From NCBI GenBank assembly GCA_022829145.1, contig CM040755.1, positions 12,897,063 through 12,961,062 of the forward strand: a stretch of 64,000 nucleotides of DNA, given 5' to 3'. The notes below the pieces were generated by a model. The model worked only from the letters and a program-made list of their open reading frames with translations, had not been told where the DNA came from and did not search any database. A program made the position numbers and the translations under genes. Shown piece after piece: positions 1 to 14,865 of this stretch (within the stretch, counting starts at the first letter, position 1; every line of letters begins with the position of its first letter). This DNA comes from Albula goreensis. Lineage: Eukaryota; Chordata; Actinopteri; Albuliformes; Albulidae.

Positions 1-3865
<3,865 letters not shown>

Positions 3866-4772
3866 GAAGTTTTGCTGAGCAAAAGGATCCGGAACCTGTG
3901 GATTCATATTAGTCAGCCAAAATGCACACTCACTGTACAGGCATACCATATATTACTGGACTGTCTCCGTGTCTCTGGACATGCAGAAGAAGTCCACTTT
4001 GTAGGCAGGCATGTGTAGAGATGGGATGTCTTTTAACTTTACAAGCACACGCACAGTTCTTTTAACTGAGCACACATTGGTCAATATTGTAAATGTACAT
4101 TCCTCTATGGTGCATTATGTCTGTCGCTTCACAATGGTACCGTTTCTCTCAACCATGTACAGGTATTTGTCTAGAGTGGAATCTCTGCTCTCACTGATGG
4201 AAATCATATCAATCTAATATAGCTATATGAATCATCATTGCTGTTGTCAATTTACTACCCTGGGATGCTTATAATTTTATTACCCTTTTTCTGAGGACAG
4301 GGAATTAGTCAGTGTCAGTTTTACTGTATCTCCAGGGGTCTAAAATACAGAATATTAGTTGTAGAATAGAGGCTGTACAGAAGGTTGTAAATTGTTATTA
4401 ATTATTAATTGTATTTTGAGTTTTATGACATTTGAAAAGCAACAAAAATCAAGCATCTCTTTCTTACTGGATAATTTGAAAAAGAAAACAAAACATACAC
4501 ATACATCCAGTGTGTCTGCGAGGCTCAAGGAGAGAAGAGAAGTATAACTAGCAGAGAGAATGCCTACACTGTATTATGCAGATTCTACTGGATTCCATTG
4601 TTGTGGCAATATGTTCACTTGTATTGCAAGTATAAACAGGTAAATACAACAAATTAATAATCATTAAACATAAACATCATCTGTGAATAAACCCAATTTG
4701 GAGCACACATACTATGTGCAGACATATCCTATATTAATTTAACTGAGCAGATGAAAACTGTCTTTTACATTA

Positions 4773-4804
<32 letters not shown>

Positions 4805-5190
4805 GTTTTGATTTTAATTTCAAAACTAGACATTACTCATACGGAGACCAACCCCCATTTTGGCATGTTACTCAAAAATGTTCAGATATTCCATCTGGTT
4901 AATTTATTTGACTTTTTTTACTCACCTGGAATTCAAATTGAGATACATCTAAATGATCAGTTTTGCCTAGAACTATGGCAATCATATGCCTGACAACTGT
5001 CAATGACATCAATGTGCAGTATGATGTCAATACACATTAGAAATAATAGTCTGTAGTTATCCTTCAAAATATTTGCAGTATTGTTCTATGTTTTGCTGTC
5101 TGTCTTTAGATTTAAACACTTCTAAAGGTGACTCAACTGTATTCTCACTTTACATCACCTATATGTAATAAATCATATTTTACATTAATG
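3866..5190 (+). other. gnb5: gnb5 3'UTR with polyadenylation site
   Basis: No reading frame of note follows the gnb5 stop. An AATAAA at 5167-5172 is followed after about 20 bases by a GT-rich stretch (5193-5235), the usual layout of a cleavage site, so the transcript probably ends near 5190. A second AATAAA at 4686-4691 could give a shorter form. An (ATT)n run lies at 4774-4804. The end point is inferred. Confidence 0.5.
4774..4804. repeat. (ATT)n microsatellite
   Basis: About ten uninterrupted ATT units in the inferred 3'UTR of gnb5. Confidence 0.9.
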
Positions 5191-5999
5191 ATACACTGTT
5201 GTGTATTTGTTGATGTTTTGTCTAACTGTATGTTTCATTATAACTGATTAATTTCATAAAGTAAATAATCACAGCAAGACCTCTGCAGCAAGACCTCTGA
5301 GGGAATCTGGTGTTAAGTAAAATCAAAACAAATGTATGTTCACTGCACCTGTCTCTCTCTGTAGGAATCTGGTGTTATGCCATTCTTTCAACAAATAAAT
5401 CAAAACAAATGCTAAAATCTATTAAATTCAAATTTTAGATATTTTATTCTTTAGGGAATTTGTATCTTTGATAGCATTTACCCTGGGACATTTTTGCTAC
5501 ATTTCTGGGAATAGTAACTTAAGTATCTTTGGTTATAGGGTTTTGTTCAATAGTAACACAGCAGTGACCCACTCAGCCTTGTAATTTTCTGGTTACTAAG
5601 TGTCTAACAACTATGCCATTTTACTTTGTGTTTGTATTACTTTGATAATAATTAGTGATTCATTATAATGTTTATTAGGTTTTACTGGTCGCTCTGATAT
5701 TACACACTGCCATCATTATCTTTTTTAAATTAGCTAACATGTAAAGTGTACAAAACAGTTGCTGTATGCTGTACATCAGATTCACTTACATTGTTTGTAT
5801 AGAAGAACATAACAGACTGACTGAACGCTACAAAGAATGATTTCTTTGTCCTTTGCCTGACATCTGATCATTATATTCAGTTGAAGTAATAATTCGTTTT
5901 ACATTTTATTTGCTTGTTGTAATGAGGCTTTTACTATTGACAAAATGCTTTGCGTTAGGGGATTGCCGAAGAATTGTGTGTTTCCCCTTGTCAACTTTG
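5191..5999. other. intergenic spacer gnb5-bcl2l10
   Basis: AT-rich DNA with no supported gene. A short direct repeat is visible at 5273-5410: two copies of a GCAAGACCTCTG block, then two copies of GGAATCTGGTGTTA and of AATCAAAACAAATG. It separates the gnb5 polyadenylation site from the putative bcl2l10 promoter. Confidence 0.6.
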
Positions 6000-6189
6000 T
6001 TCGGCAGCACACACGACAAACTGAAAGCAAGAGAGAAGCAGTGGGGGGAACGATGTGGGAAGTACCTTAAGCACTGACGTATGGAGGAGGGATGAAAAAC
6101 GAGGTCAGGACACAGGAAGTCAGTTTTTTCTGTGAAGACTATCCTTTTCCCAATCCGTCCGTGGAGAGAGGGTTGCCATCGCTGGGAGG
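6000..6189 (+). promoter_or_regulatory. bcl2l10: putative bcl2l10 promoter and non-coding first exon
   Basis: A locally GC-richer stretch with CpGs and a CRE-like half-site TGACGT (6075-6080) ends at a good splice donor, GGGAG followed by GGTGAGTATT, with GT at 6190-6191. A pyrimidine-rich acceptor at 7940-7941 lies 38 bases before the bcl2l10 start codon. The simplest model is a 5'UTR exon here, an intron over 6190-7941, and a second exon from 7942. The transcription start cannot be placed exactly. Confidence 0.4.
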
Positions 6190-7941
6190 GTGAGTATTCA
6201 GTTTCATTTGTATAAAGTCTGTATCTTTGCTTTAGCTTTATGATACCACATTTTGAAAAAGATGTATTGTTGATAAACATTTAGCCGTGACACATACAGC
6301 TAGCTCGCAAAAAGCTAAAGTGAAAAATTTAAGGCCAAATGTTGAGTTAAATTTAGTAGCCTACGTTAGCTTGCTAGCTTTAAGGATGTCTTTGTGGTCT
6401 GCCACCCAAAAGTCTTTGTGTCTCAGTTCATTGACAGATGAAACCCCTAGTTAGCAAACGCTAGCTCGTTGGATCAAATGTCGCACAGGTGTACCAATGG
6501 TACCGATGGCAGACCACGTAACTCAGCTGCTAGCTAGTTGACCAGTATTACCGACCTATCTAGCCCTCCAAGCCAAAATGTACAGTATTAGTTACCTACT
6601 TTACAGGGTCGCAGTTGCTGGATAGCTAACGTTATCCGTTATGTTTTCCTTGTTAGCAGTAGCAAACTGTTCTATCCTATGTGTTGGTATCGCTAGCTAT
6701 CTAGTAGATACTACCGGTAGCAAATAGGATGAATAGTTCAGATAACTATATTAGTATAGTTGGGTAACCTATCTAATATATTATAGTGTATGTTATGTTA
6801 GGGTTAGGGTTAGTGAGGTTCAATACTATCTGTCACTAGAATAGCCAACTAAATATTGCTGGAAGTAAATTACGATAACCTTAGGTAACGCTAACGTTAT
6901 TTTCTTCCATTTCCAAAAGGTAAGAACCTCTTGTTACTATACACTCACATTTTAGCAAGACCGTTTGTTAACCTGTGGGTATATTGAGAAAAGCCTAACT
7001 GGATAACATTTAAGGGTAGCCTAGATAGCTAAGGTCAGATTACGTAAATTAGAGAACAATGGTTATCATTTACCGAATGCCTGGAAGTTTGTTACCCGGT
7101 TGACATCGCTGTCAAATGGGTCATCATCTAGATCAGTCTAAGATTGGGTCATCCCTCATTTTGAAACGCAGGACTATGGCTGACTCTTCGCATTAATTTA
7201 GCCTGGATACTGTTTGTGAATTACCTGCATGTAACTAACAGATTTGCTATTTTATGGGAATGGGGGTACAGATTATTAAAAATGTGCTAATGTTTTTAGG
7301 ATAGCTAACGCCTGAACAGTGGATGTACACGTAAGGTATCAGGGAAAAAGCTACTGTGGAGAATAACGTCGTATGCCACTGATAGCATTTTTTAAATCCC
7401 AAGAAAGCGAGCAGTACCTTGTCAGATAAATATAGCTACTGCTAAAATATTTATCGTTCTACACTGTTGGTGGCAAATTTAATTAGCAAACGTTAAATAC
7501 CGAAAACTGTGTCTTTACCATCAAACGTCATGGTTGTATTAGCTAGATTTATTTGTAAGTAATATTTAATGTTATAGTTGCTAACCTAAGAATAGTGTCT
7601 AATTTGCTTCGTTGTTGAAACAAAATAAAAAGGAATATTGGATTGAATCAATTGCAGGCTGTGCAAAACGCAAAATACCCAAGGGGGCTTTCGTGCACCT
7701 ATCGCTATGAATAACGAACTTGTATGAATCTAATAGTGCCGGTGCTCGGTTATATTCGGATGTGATTGCGTTACCGGTCTGTTCAAATAGCTCAGTAAAC
7801 TGGTGTGCGATATTTGGAGTAATGCCATCTACCTACTACCATGATGGTCAGTCAGTCAGTCCGTTGGCCAACCCTAGCTGGCTTGCTTTGGACTAGACAT
7901 TTCTCGCTGACAGTAGATAGGGTTGTTTCCTCCTTTGCCAG
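6190..7941 (+). other. bcl2l10: putative 5'UTR intron of bcl2l10
   Basis: No exon is seen. The stretch is unusually rich in short palindromic words built on GCTAGC, TAGCTA and CTAACGTTA, for example 6623-6634 and 6890-6899. The same words recur upstream of mapk6. A short TTAGGG-like run lies at 6798-6813. Confidence 0.4.
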
Positions 7942-7979
7942 GCAAAATTACATATTTTTTCCCTGCTCATCCATAGAAA

Positions 7980-8650
7980 ATGTCCTGTTGGTTGTGGAAA
8001 GAGACTCTGATTTTGGCAGAAGATTACATCAACTTCTGCGTTGGAAACCAACGGACACCTCCCAGCGAACGGGCCGAAGCGATGCGACACCTCGCCGGCG
8101 AAATGGAAAAGCAGTATCAATGCAAATTCCACTCCCTCTTACAATCATTTCTGGAGGCTTGTGGGTCGGACCCAAGTACGAGATTGAAAAATGTGATGGT
8201 AGCCCTAGTTGGAGATGGAAAATTAAACTGGGGGAGAGTTGTGTCCCTCTTCGCTTTCACGGGAGCCCTGGCCAGAGAACTGTGTTCCCGAGGAGAGGAT
8301 AAAGACTGCTGCAGAAGACTAGCGGAGACTATAGCTGACTACCTGGGGGAGGAACAGCGAGAGTGGCTACAGCAAAATGAGGGATGGGTAGGTGGACATG
8401 TAATAGTGTCTTTGTATGTGTGTGTGTGTGTGTTTTTTTTATGTGGATATGTTGGAGATGCTAAATGATATCATGTTTTTCTGTAGCAGGTCTACAGTTA
8501 TGTACAGAGTGCATACAGGCCTACAGTACGAGTTTTCGTGTACCATTGTAATTAACTAAATGCAATACTGTGGTTAATTGTCAGTGTCAAAGTGCCTTAG
8601 AGATGTTTCACAAATTCACACAGCTGATTTGATCAGCCAGCTCCGTTAAT

Positions 8651-8745
<95 letters not shown>

Positions 8746-10482
8746 TATCTGTAAGCCTATTCATTGTCAGTGTTTTATAAATACGAAAGTAAGTGTTATA
8801 GGGTTAAATCTTAAGTAGTTCCAGAATGGAGAACCCCTTCTGTTGCATAAACGCATAACCCCTAATTTAGAAATCTTTTTTTTTTTTTGTGGCAGTCTTG
8901 CATATTTCAAAATTAGAGAGGTACTAACCAAGGAATTTTAGGAATGTGCTTTGTGCATTTTAACTGATGTACTGGGAAATATTTACACTGAGTTTTTGGA
9001 CGGTGTTAACAAAATGTAATATGCACCTAATTTGTTTGTTTATCAAGTTCTGAAAGCATTATTTCTAAGAGAGGACACATTTTCAAACCATATTTTGAAG
9101 TTGGTAAAGGGATGAATGTATCCAGTAAGCCTCTTGGCCATTATATACACTGTTTTCAACACAACATGGGTAAAGAGATGTTTTCAAAAATGTATTTAGA
9201 ATCCCTAAAGACATGAGTAAGTGTGTACACTTTCAAAATTATATCCTGAATACAGTTTGAAATGGACCATATCAACTTTGCGGAAAAATCATACCACATA
9301 CCAGAACCATTTGCAAAACGAATACCAATACCATGTTCAGATTGGAATATAGGTGACTCATTCAGAGACCTAAAGGCATCAGTGGCCCTTGCTGACATGA
9401 AAGAAGTGAATGTTTCATTACGTGGCATATGTAAACATCTACACTATGTGGGCATGTGCTGTCTAGCTTTTCTCACTGCAACTTACGATACAGCTTTAGA
9501 AAGCTTTTTGTGTCCTGTCTCATTAAACATTACAAACCTGCTGGTGAAGGATCACACAAGAACCACCAGCACCTGCTGGTTTTAGACTTCTCACAAAAGG
9601 TAACTGCTCAAAACATCAATGCAGTGTGGGATGCTTTAAAAGCTATGTTTTGTCAGTGGGTGAAGTATAATACATTTAGAAAGGAATGTAGGATGAAAGA
9701 CGTCTTGATTTGAAAGGCAAAATCTCACCATCTGGATGTTTTATTTTTAAAGTCTGAATATTTTACAGACCAGGAGCCAGTGCTTCCTGGCATTGACATT
9801 GAGGAGCACAATGTCTGCATACATTTGGCTAATTCTTGGAATGTTTGGAAAAAGAGGCTCAGTTGTCGTCCACAGCACATTTTTTCCCCTTGCTCTTGCT
9901 GTGGAGTCCCTTGGTTTGCCATTTAAACTGTATGCAAATCAAAGTAAGTGCACATTCTCAGTGTGAACATCTACCACTCACTTGATTGTGTATAACCATT
10001 CACCTTTGAAGTATGCTGAATAAACAGAACAGGAACCACTGTGATTTTTCTCCATTTGAGAAAGAATTTGTATCCTTTTTCAATGGACTGGCAGCACCAA
10101 GTGGCTGACCTAAAAGATGAGTGTTGGAGAGCAGGGAAGTGAATATTACTGTAACCTCTAAGTATGTAGTGTTGATAGCTATACTGGTAATCATTTCCAC
10201 CGCACAAGGGGCGCAGCACAGATTGCTCCAAGGTATCCTTGATGTGACATGTATTATTTTTTTCCTCCATGGTTGTCTGCTTTAGCTGTGGGTCATGGGA
10301 AATCTTGCACATGGGAGTTTGATGCCTGCATTCATCCTGGTTTCTTTGTCTCTGTGTAGGAAGGATTCAACAAGTTTTTTCGCAGCTCAAGGGAGGTGAG
10401 CCAGGATTCGTCCATGAAGACGGCACTGTTTGCTGCAGCCGGTGTGGGAATTGCGGGCCTGACTTTCCTGCTTGTCCGCTAG
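7980..10482 (+). CDS. bcl2l10: Bcl-2-like protein 10 (Nr13/Nrz), complete
   Basis: Two coding exons, 7980-8387 and 10360-10482, give a 176 aa protein. The start ATG at 7980 follows a plausible acceptor and opens a BH4-like helix (residues about 8-22). A BH3-like segment with LAGE lies near residues 35-47. BH1 contains NWGRVVSLFAFTGAL (83-97). BH2 is WLQQNEGWEGFNKFF (129-143). A C-terminal hydrophobic anchor (about 157-175) ends in LLVR. The intron falls right after the Trp inside BH2, the position conserved across the Bcl-2 family. Length is slightly below human BCL2L10 (about 190-200 aa). Known family roles are control of cell death at mitochondria and binding of IP3 receptors at the ER; the fish protein Nrz affects calcium and yolk-cell movements in early embryos. 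The position between gnb5 and mapk6 supports orthology rather than a paralogue such as mcl1 or bcl2l1. Confidence 0.95.
8388..10359 (+). other. bcl2l10: bcl2l10 coding intron
   Basis: Intron inside the BH2 codon block, with donor GTAGGT and acceptor GTGTAG. It holds a (TG)n at 8417-8433 and a very long (AT)n at 8654-8743. Small open frames in it, such as 9262-9585, show no family signature and are taken as chance. Confidence 0.85.
8654..8743. repeat. (AT)n microsatellite, about 45 units
   Basis: About 90 bases of pure AT alternation in the bcl2l10 intron, a likely polymorphic and cruciform-prone tract. Confidence 0.97.
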
Positions 10483-11035
10483 AGTAGAACATCCCTTTTC
10501 TTATTTTTATCCTTATCCAAAACCTGTGTAATTATACAGTGACTGGTTTGTATCACATCTCAAAAAACTAATTGTCATGATCACAGTTCCTTATGTCAAG
10601 AGAATGTTCCCACTAGATTTGGTTCAGTATGTATGACTGAGAAACTGTTTTGTTTTAACATGATGCTGGTGTCTGCAGTTTTTTAATGGACATAACAGAA
10701 GGCTTGCTGTTGTGAGCTTTGCTCAGTTTTATAATTGGCGTATTTTTACACTAAATTTGTCTGTCCTGTTTGAAAGCACTGGGTCCTAAAGTTGTCATTG
10801 ACACATTTACATTATATAACAGTGCATTGTTTATATTTTTGCTCTTGCAGCCATAGAGATTTTAAGGTTAACAGCATAATTAAGGAAAATGCTGTCATCT
10901 GTACTTTGGATGTACTCACAGGTTTTACATGAAGCAGTGATTGACAGACATTGTAAATGGATTCAACATTTTTTAGTGAAATAAAATTATAAATTAATAT
11001 ATTTATATTAAATAAAAATGTAAACAAGCCCACTT
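10483..11035 (+). other. bcl2l10: bcl2l10 3'UTR with polyadenylation signals
   Basis: The stop is followed by about 0.5 kb without a coding frame. AATAAA occurs at 10980-10985 and 11011-11016, and T/GT-rich sequence follows, so cleavage is likely near 11035. The exact end is inferred. Confidence 0.5.
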
Positions 11036-11040
11036 GTTGT

Positions 11041-14000
11041 TTACATGTTACTTTATGTTTTTTTATTTTCTGTTTTTTAGACCTTGTTCAAAATCAATTG
11101 CAATTTGTATGCAGTGGTTGATTGTGGTTTCAGAGGTGCTCACTTGTAAAACATCTAGCCTTTGTTTTTGCAATCAAACAACAGTTTTATCATGACCAGA
11201 GTAAGGTTCCTTGGGCAAGTTCCAGCTTTTGACATATAAACCTTATATTTTTACATCACTTTATTTATTTAGCACATTTTCTTAATAAAAACATGAATTC
11301 GAATATAAAAGAATATTGTTTGTCTCAGTCTTTCATATTACCCAGAAACAGAAAATATTGCTAATTCTTACAGGGTCTTTTGACTGTATTTTAGTTGATC
11401 ATGTGAATAACATGAAAGTGTCAACACTCTTCCCAAGGGTCCTGTTAGTATTATAGTAACCTTTAGCTGGACTCCAGCCAGTCATGCCAGTAGAACAGTA
11501 TAAATAGGACCTGTTCATGTGTTGGCATAGCAACACTTAGTGGTCAAGCTGTGGTCAGCATGTGATCTGTGAGTCACTGCTGTCATCGTAAGCTTGCTTA
11601 TTCCCCATAATCTTTTTCACCATTAGAAATGCTTGAAATTGTGCTCAGATTTTGTTCATTTTAAATCCACCAAAAAGGCCACTCAACCTGTTCTTATGAA
11701 GGTCTATGCATGGAATAATACAAACTGTGCTTTGCACTAGGGTGTCTACTGCTTTATTTGGGGTATGATTTCATGGTTTTCTGGCACTGCTGTCTTGTCC
11801 TCTCTTGCACATCATTATATTGCTATCTGATCTGGCTGATGAATCCACTGTGCTGGGTTAAATATGGACAGTCATTTGGCAGAAGGTGCAGATGCAGTGA
11901 GATCATATGACACAAGTTGTAAATGACTTTTGTTTTCCTTTCTGTCATGTGAAAATGGATAGTCATGTGACATGGATGGAACACCAGGTCACAGGTGCCA
12001 TGTGTATGTAGGGTATGTGTTTTCTTGTTTTATTTTTAACTGAATATTTATACTGAGAAATGCTGGGAGAAAACAGCATGGTTTCTCTCTTTAGTTTGTA
12101 ATTATTTCATGTCCATTAGTTGACTTTAAGGGCATCCGGGTAATTTGGTATACATTTGCCAGCTTTACTGGAGCATTCACAACTTGAATATGAACTCTGC
12201 CATCTATTTTATTTGGCATAGTTTGATACAACTGGGTGCTCTTACATACTCTCTTGAAAAGACATAAACATGCCATTTCATCAAATGCTTATTATAAGTT
12301 CAGGAAACTAGTGGGGTTGTTTTTCCTATGATATTGACACTGAGTGTAAGAAATGAAAGTCTTAAACAACTCCATGACAGACACAGCATGCTGCGTTACC
12401 TAGCGATATTGGACACGTTTTGCATTACTACTTTCAAAAGGGTGAGCAGTGCTTTCTGTTACCCCACCCCGCTCCTCTGACAATGAACCCTTTGCCCTCA
12501 TATTAGAGACAAATACTTTGACAACAGAAATCCATTCATCGTTCAATAGCCTGCTTAGTTTCTTGCTTGCAACTTCAAGTCCCAGCATGATGGAGGCCTC
12601 CTTTTGGAACTGGCAATGAAACAGTAACAGAGTCACTAAGGGTCAGAGATTGTGCTTGTGTGAGATCAATGTTCTGTGCAGCATGATTACTCCACAGAAG
12701 CAAGATGGGCTGAGTTGAAGTAATGCGGTGGACTATTCTCTGCCTTGGTTTAGATGTGAAATGGGCCACTGTATTGCCAGTGATGTAATTTAAATGAGCG
12801 TCTGTGTGTATTGCTTTGTTCAGGTCCTGGGGAGGCCATGTACAACATTGCTAATCTCAGTAACCACATACAGGCACCGCTCAAGTGGCCATCAATTTGT
12901 TATTCTCAGAGGTCTGGAACGTGGGCTGCTGAGTGACCCATTTGATAAAGGTTCTCCATAAAAGCACATAGACCGGGCCACATAGACCACTTTGACTATG
13001 CATTTAGCACATTTTAACTGAGGGTTTGCAGTGGCAGGCCTTATCCTGGCAGGTGTATGTTGGGTTTAATTCAGTCAGGGTTGCTCAATTATTGTACTTA
13101 CTCAGTCAATGATGTGCCAGGCATCAAGATAAGCAATATTTGGTATGCGAGTATTTGGATTGTATAGCCTGTTGAGTGTAAAATAGTCATTGACTCAGTC
13201 TGGTGCTTCAAAGAAACATATCTGTGCTGAAATGGGGCTTGTATTGGTGGCAACTGGTGGGCTCAGAAGAAAATGGGTGAGAAAATTCAGCATCTAAACC
13301 ACCCAGGTGCATGCAATCAAATGTTTTGTTTATGGCTTTGGTTATGCTCTTAATCTTAAAGCGTAGGATATCGAGTGCATTCCTCAAACAGACTGTAGAA
13401 AGGCTTTTATGTTCAAACAAGGCCTTTGTGCTGTTCATCTTTTTACATTGATATGGAAGACAGGCATGCCTCTGCCTGTTTCTCAAGGAGTATGCAGACT
13501 GGTCTTTGTTGTAATGTGTCCTCATTTTCCTCTGCTGTTTATAGTTATTGTCTCTTGTCTGGTATCTTTAGCCTGAGATGGGAGAGCAGTAAAATGAAAA
13601 TCTGACTTTATCTTGTATTGTACCTGTTCTACAGGTCAAATTAGTGGAGAAACATGTTCTTTTGTATTTATTATGTAAACTTATCTTCTGTGGCATTCTC
13701 TTGGATAGGATCTTTTGTGTGCAATGCCATTGTATTTTTGACCCTTCGTATTGAATATCACCCTCACAAGCATGAGAATTCTTAAGTGCTATCAGCATCA
13801 GTAGCCCACTAACACAGTTTAGCATTGAACAAAACAGTACAAAATCTATTGACCAGCTAACACTAAACGCTGTTATAGGGCAGAGGGCATTCTTTTTTAT
13901 ACCTTACATTTGATAAATCCAGTTCATTGGCAAACTGAACCTCTCCATGGTTGCAGCAGGGACATTAGTTTTTTGAATGTGCATTGTCTCCATGAATCCT

Positions 14001-14233
14001 TTCTAACACTGCAGACTGTGCAAGGTTTGCGACCTATGCAATGTTGACATTGCTAAGCCCTGGCAGTTGGTTGAAATTGACAACAGGAAAGCACATTAAG
14101 AGATGGTTAAACATGATTTCAACTCTGGGAGGTTTTTTTTTTACCCAGATGGAGACTAATGACACTTAATTTTAGACTTGCTACTCTTTCATTTTTTAAT
14201 GTTTATTGGGGTTGGAGTGGCCAGGCTGCTAAT
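11041..14233. other. gene-poor intergenic DNA
   Basis: No gene supported. Open frames here are short and lack recognisable domains or paired splice signals. There is no long microsatellite or clear mobile element. Confidence 0.6.
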
Positions 14234-14865
14234 GCACATGGTCACAGACTGACTGAATTCTTTTGCATAAAGATTGCCTTTGTGTGAAATAATCTTGCTG
14301 TCTACACCATGGACTGAAGCAAGACTACATATTCACACATGAATCCAAGCTCATTCATTTAAATAAACTGAACACCTCAATTATGCCCCATCAATGTACA
14401 TCAAGTGATGTAGCTTTTCTGACAGCTTTTTTAAATTCTGTGTAAATTCTGTTAAAATAATGTGCAGGTGCCTCGTTACTGATTGTGTGGGTCAAAGGGC
14501 TTGGGAGTCACATGTAGACTGTGAGTCAGCACAGTCCAGACCATGAAATAGGCCATATATGATTAACTTTAGCTTTAGTTTGCATGCTTGCACCCTGAAA
14601 CATCTAGCATCTAACATCACATCTTGTCTGAAGACCGTCATCTTATTTCTGCTATCGGTAATGTTGTCTGTCTCATATCCACTATAAACATGGGTTGCTG
14701 ATCTGCCTAATGAATTTAAAAAAAGCTGTCAGAAAAGCTACATCACTTGATGTACATTGATGGGAAATGAATGAGGTGTTCAGTTTAGACAGTGTAGACA
14801 GCAAGATTATTTCACACAAAGGCAATCTTTATGCAAAAGAATTCAGTCAGTCTGTGACCATGTGC
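14234..14865. repeat. long imperfect inverted repeat (fold-back structure)
   Basis: The outer arms 14234-14307 and 14792-14865 are exact reverse complements over all 74 bases. The inner arms 14364-14438 and 14712-14787 also pair, with a few mismatches and one A-run length change. The left side has an extra 56 bases (14308-14363) where the right has 4. A spacer of about 273 bases (14439-14711) separates the arms. No target-site duplication or transposase is seen. It could be a fold-back or MITE-like element or an inverted local duplication. Confidence 0.9.

Noticed and set aside
5906..6280. 124-codon minus frame across the bcl2l10 promoter zone
   Set aside because: No family signature; it overlaps the better-supported 5'UTR exon model on the other strand.
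7841..8302. 153-codon plus frame overlapping bcl2l10 exon
   Set aside because: It is an out-of-frame shadow; the bcl2l10 frame contains BH1/BH2 and splices correctly.
8654..8743. Regular repeat that could be mistaken for an array
   Set aside because: A plain AT dinucleotide microsatellite; no spacers, and the organism is a vertebrate.
9262..9585. 107-codon frame in the bcl2l10 intron
   Set aside because: No recognisable domain, no splice signals that link it to anything, and AT-rich codon use.
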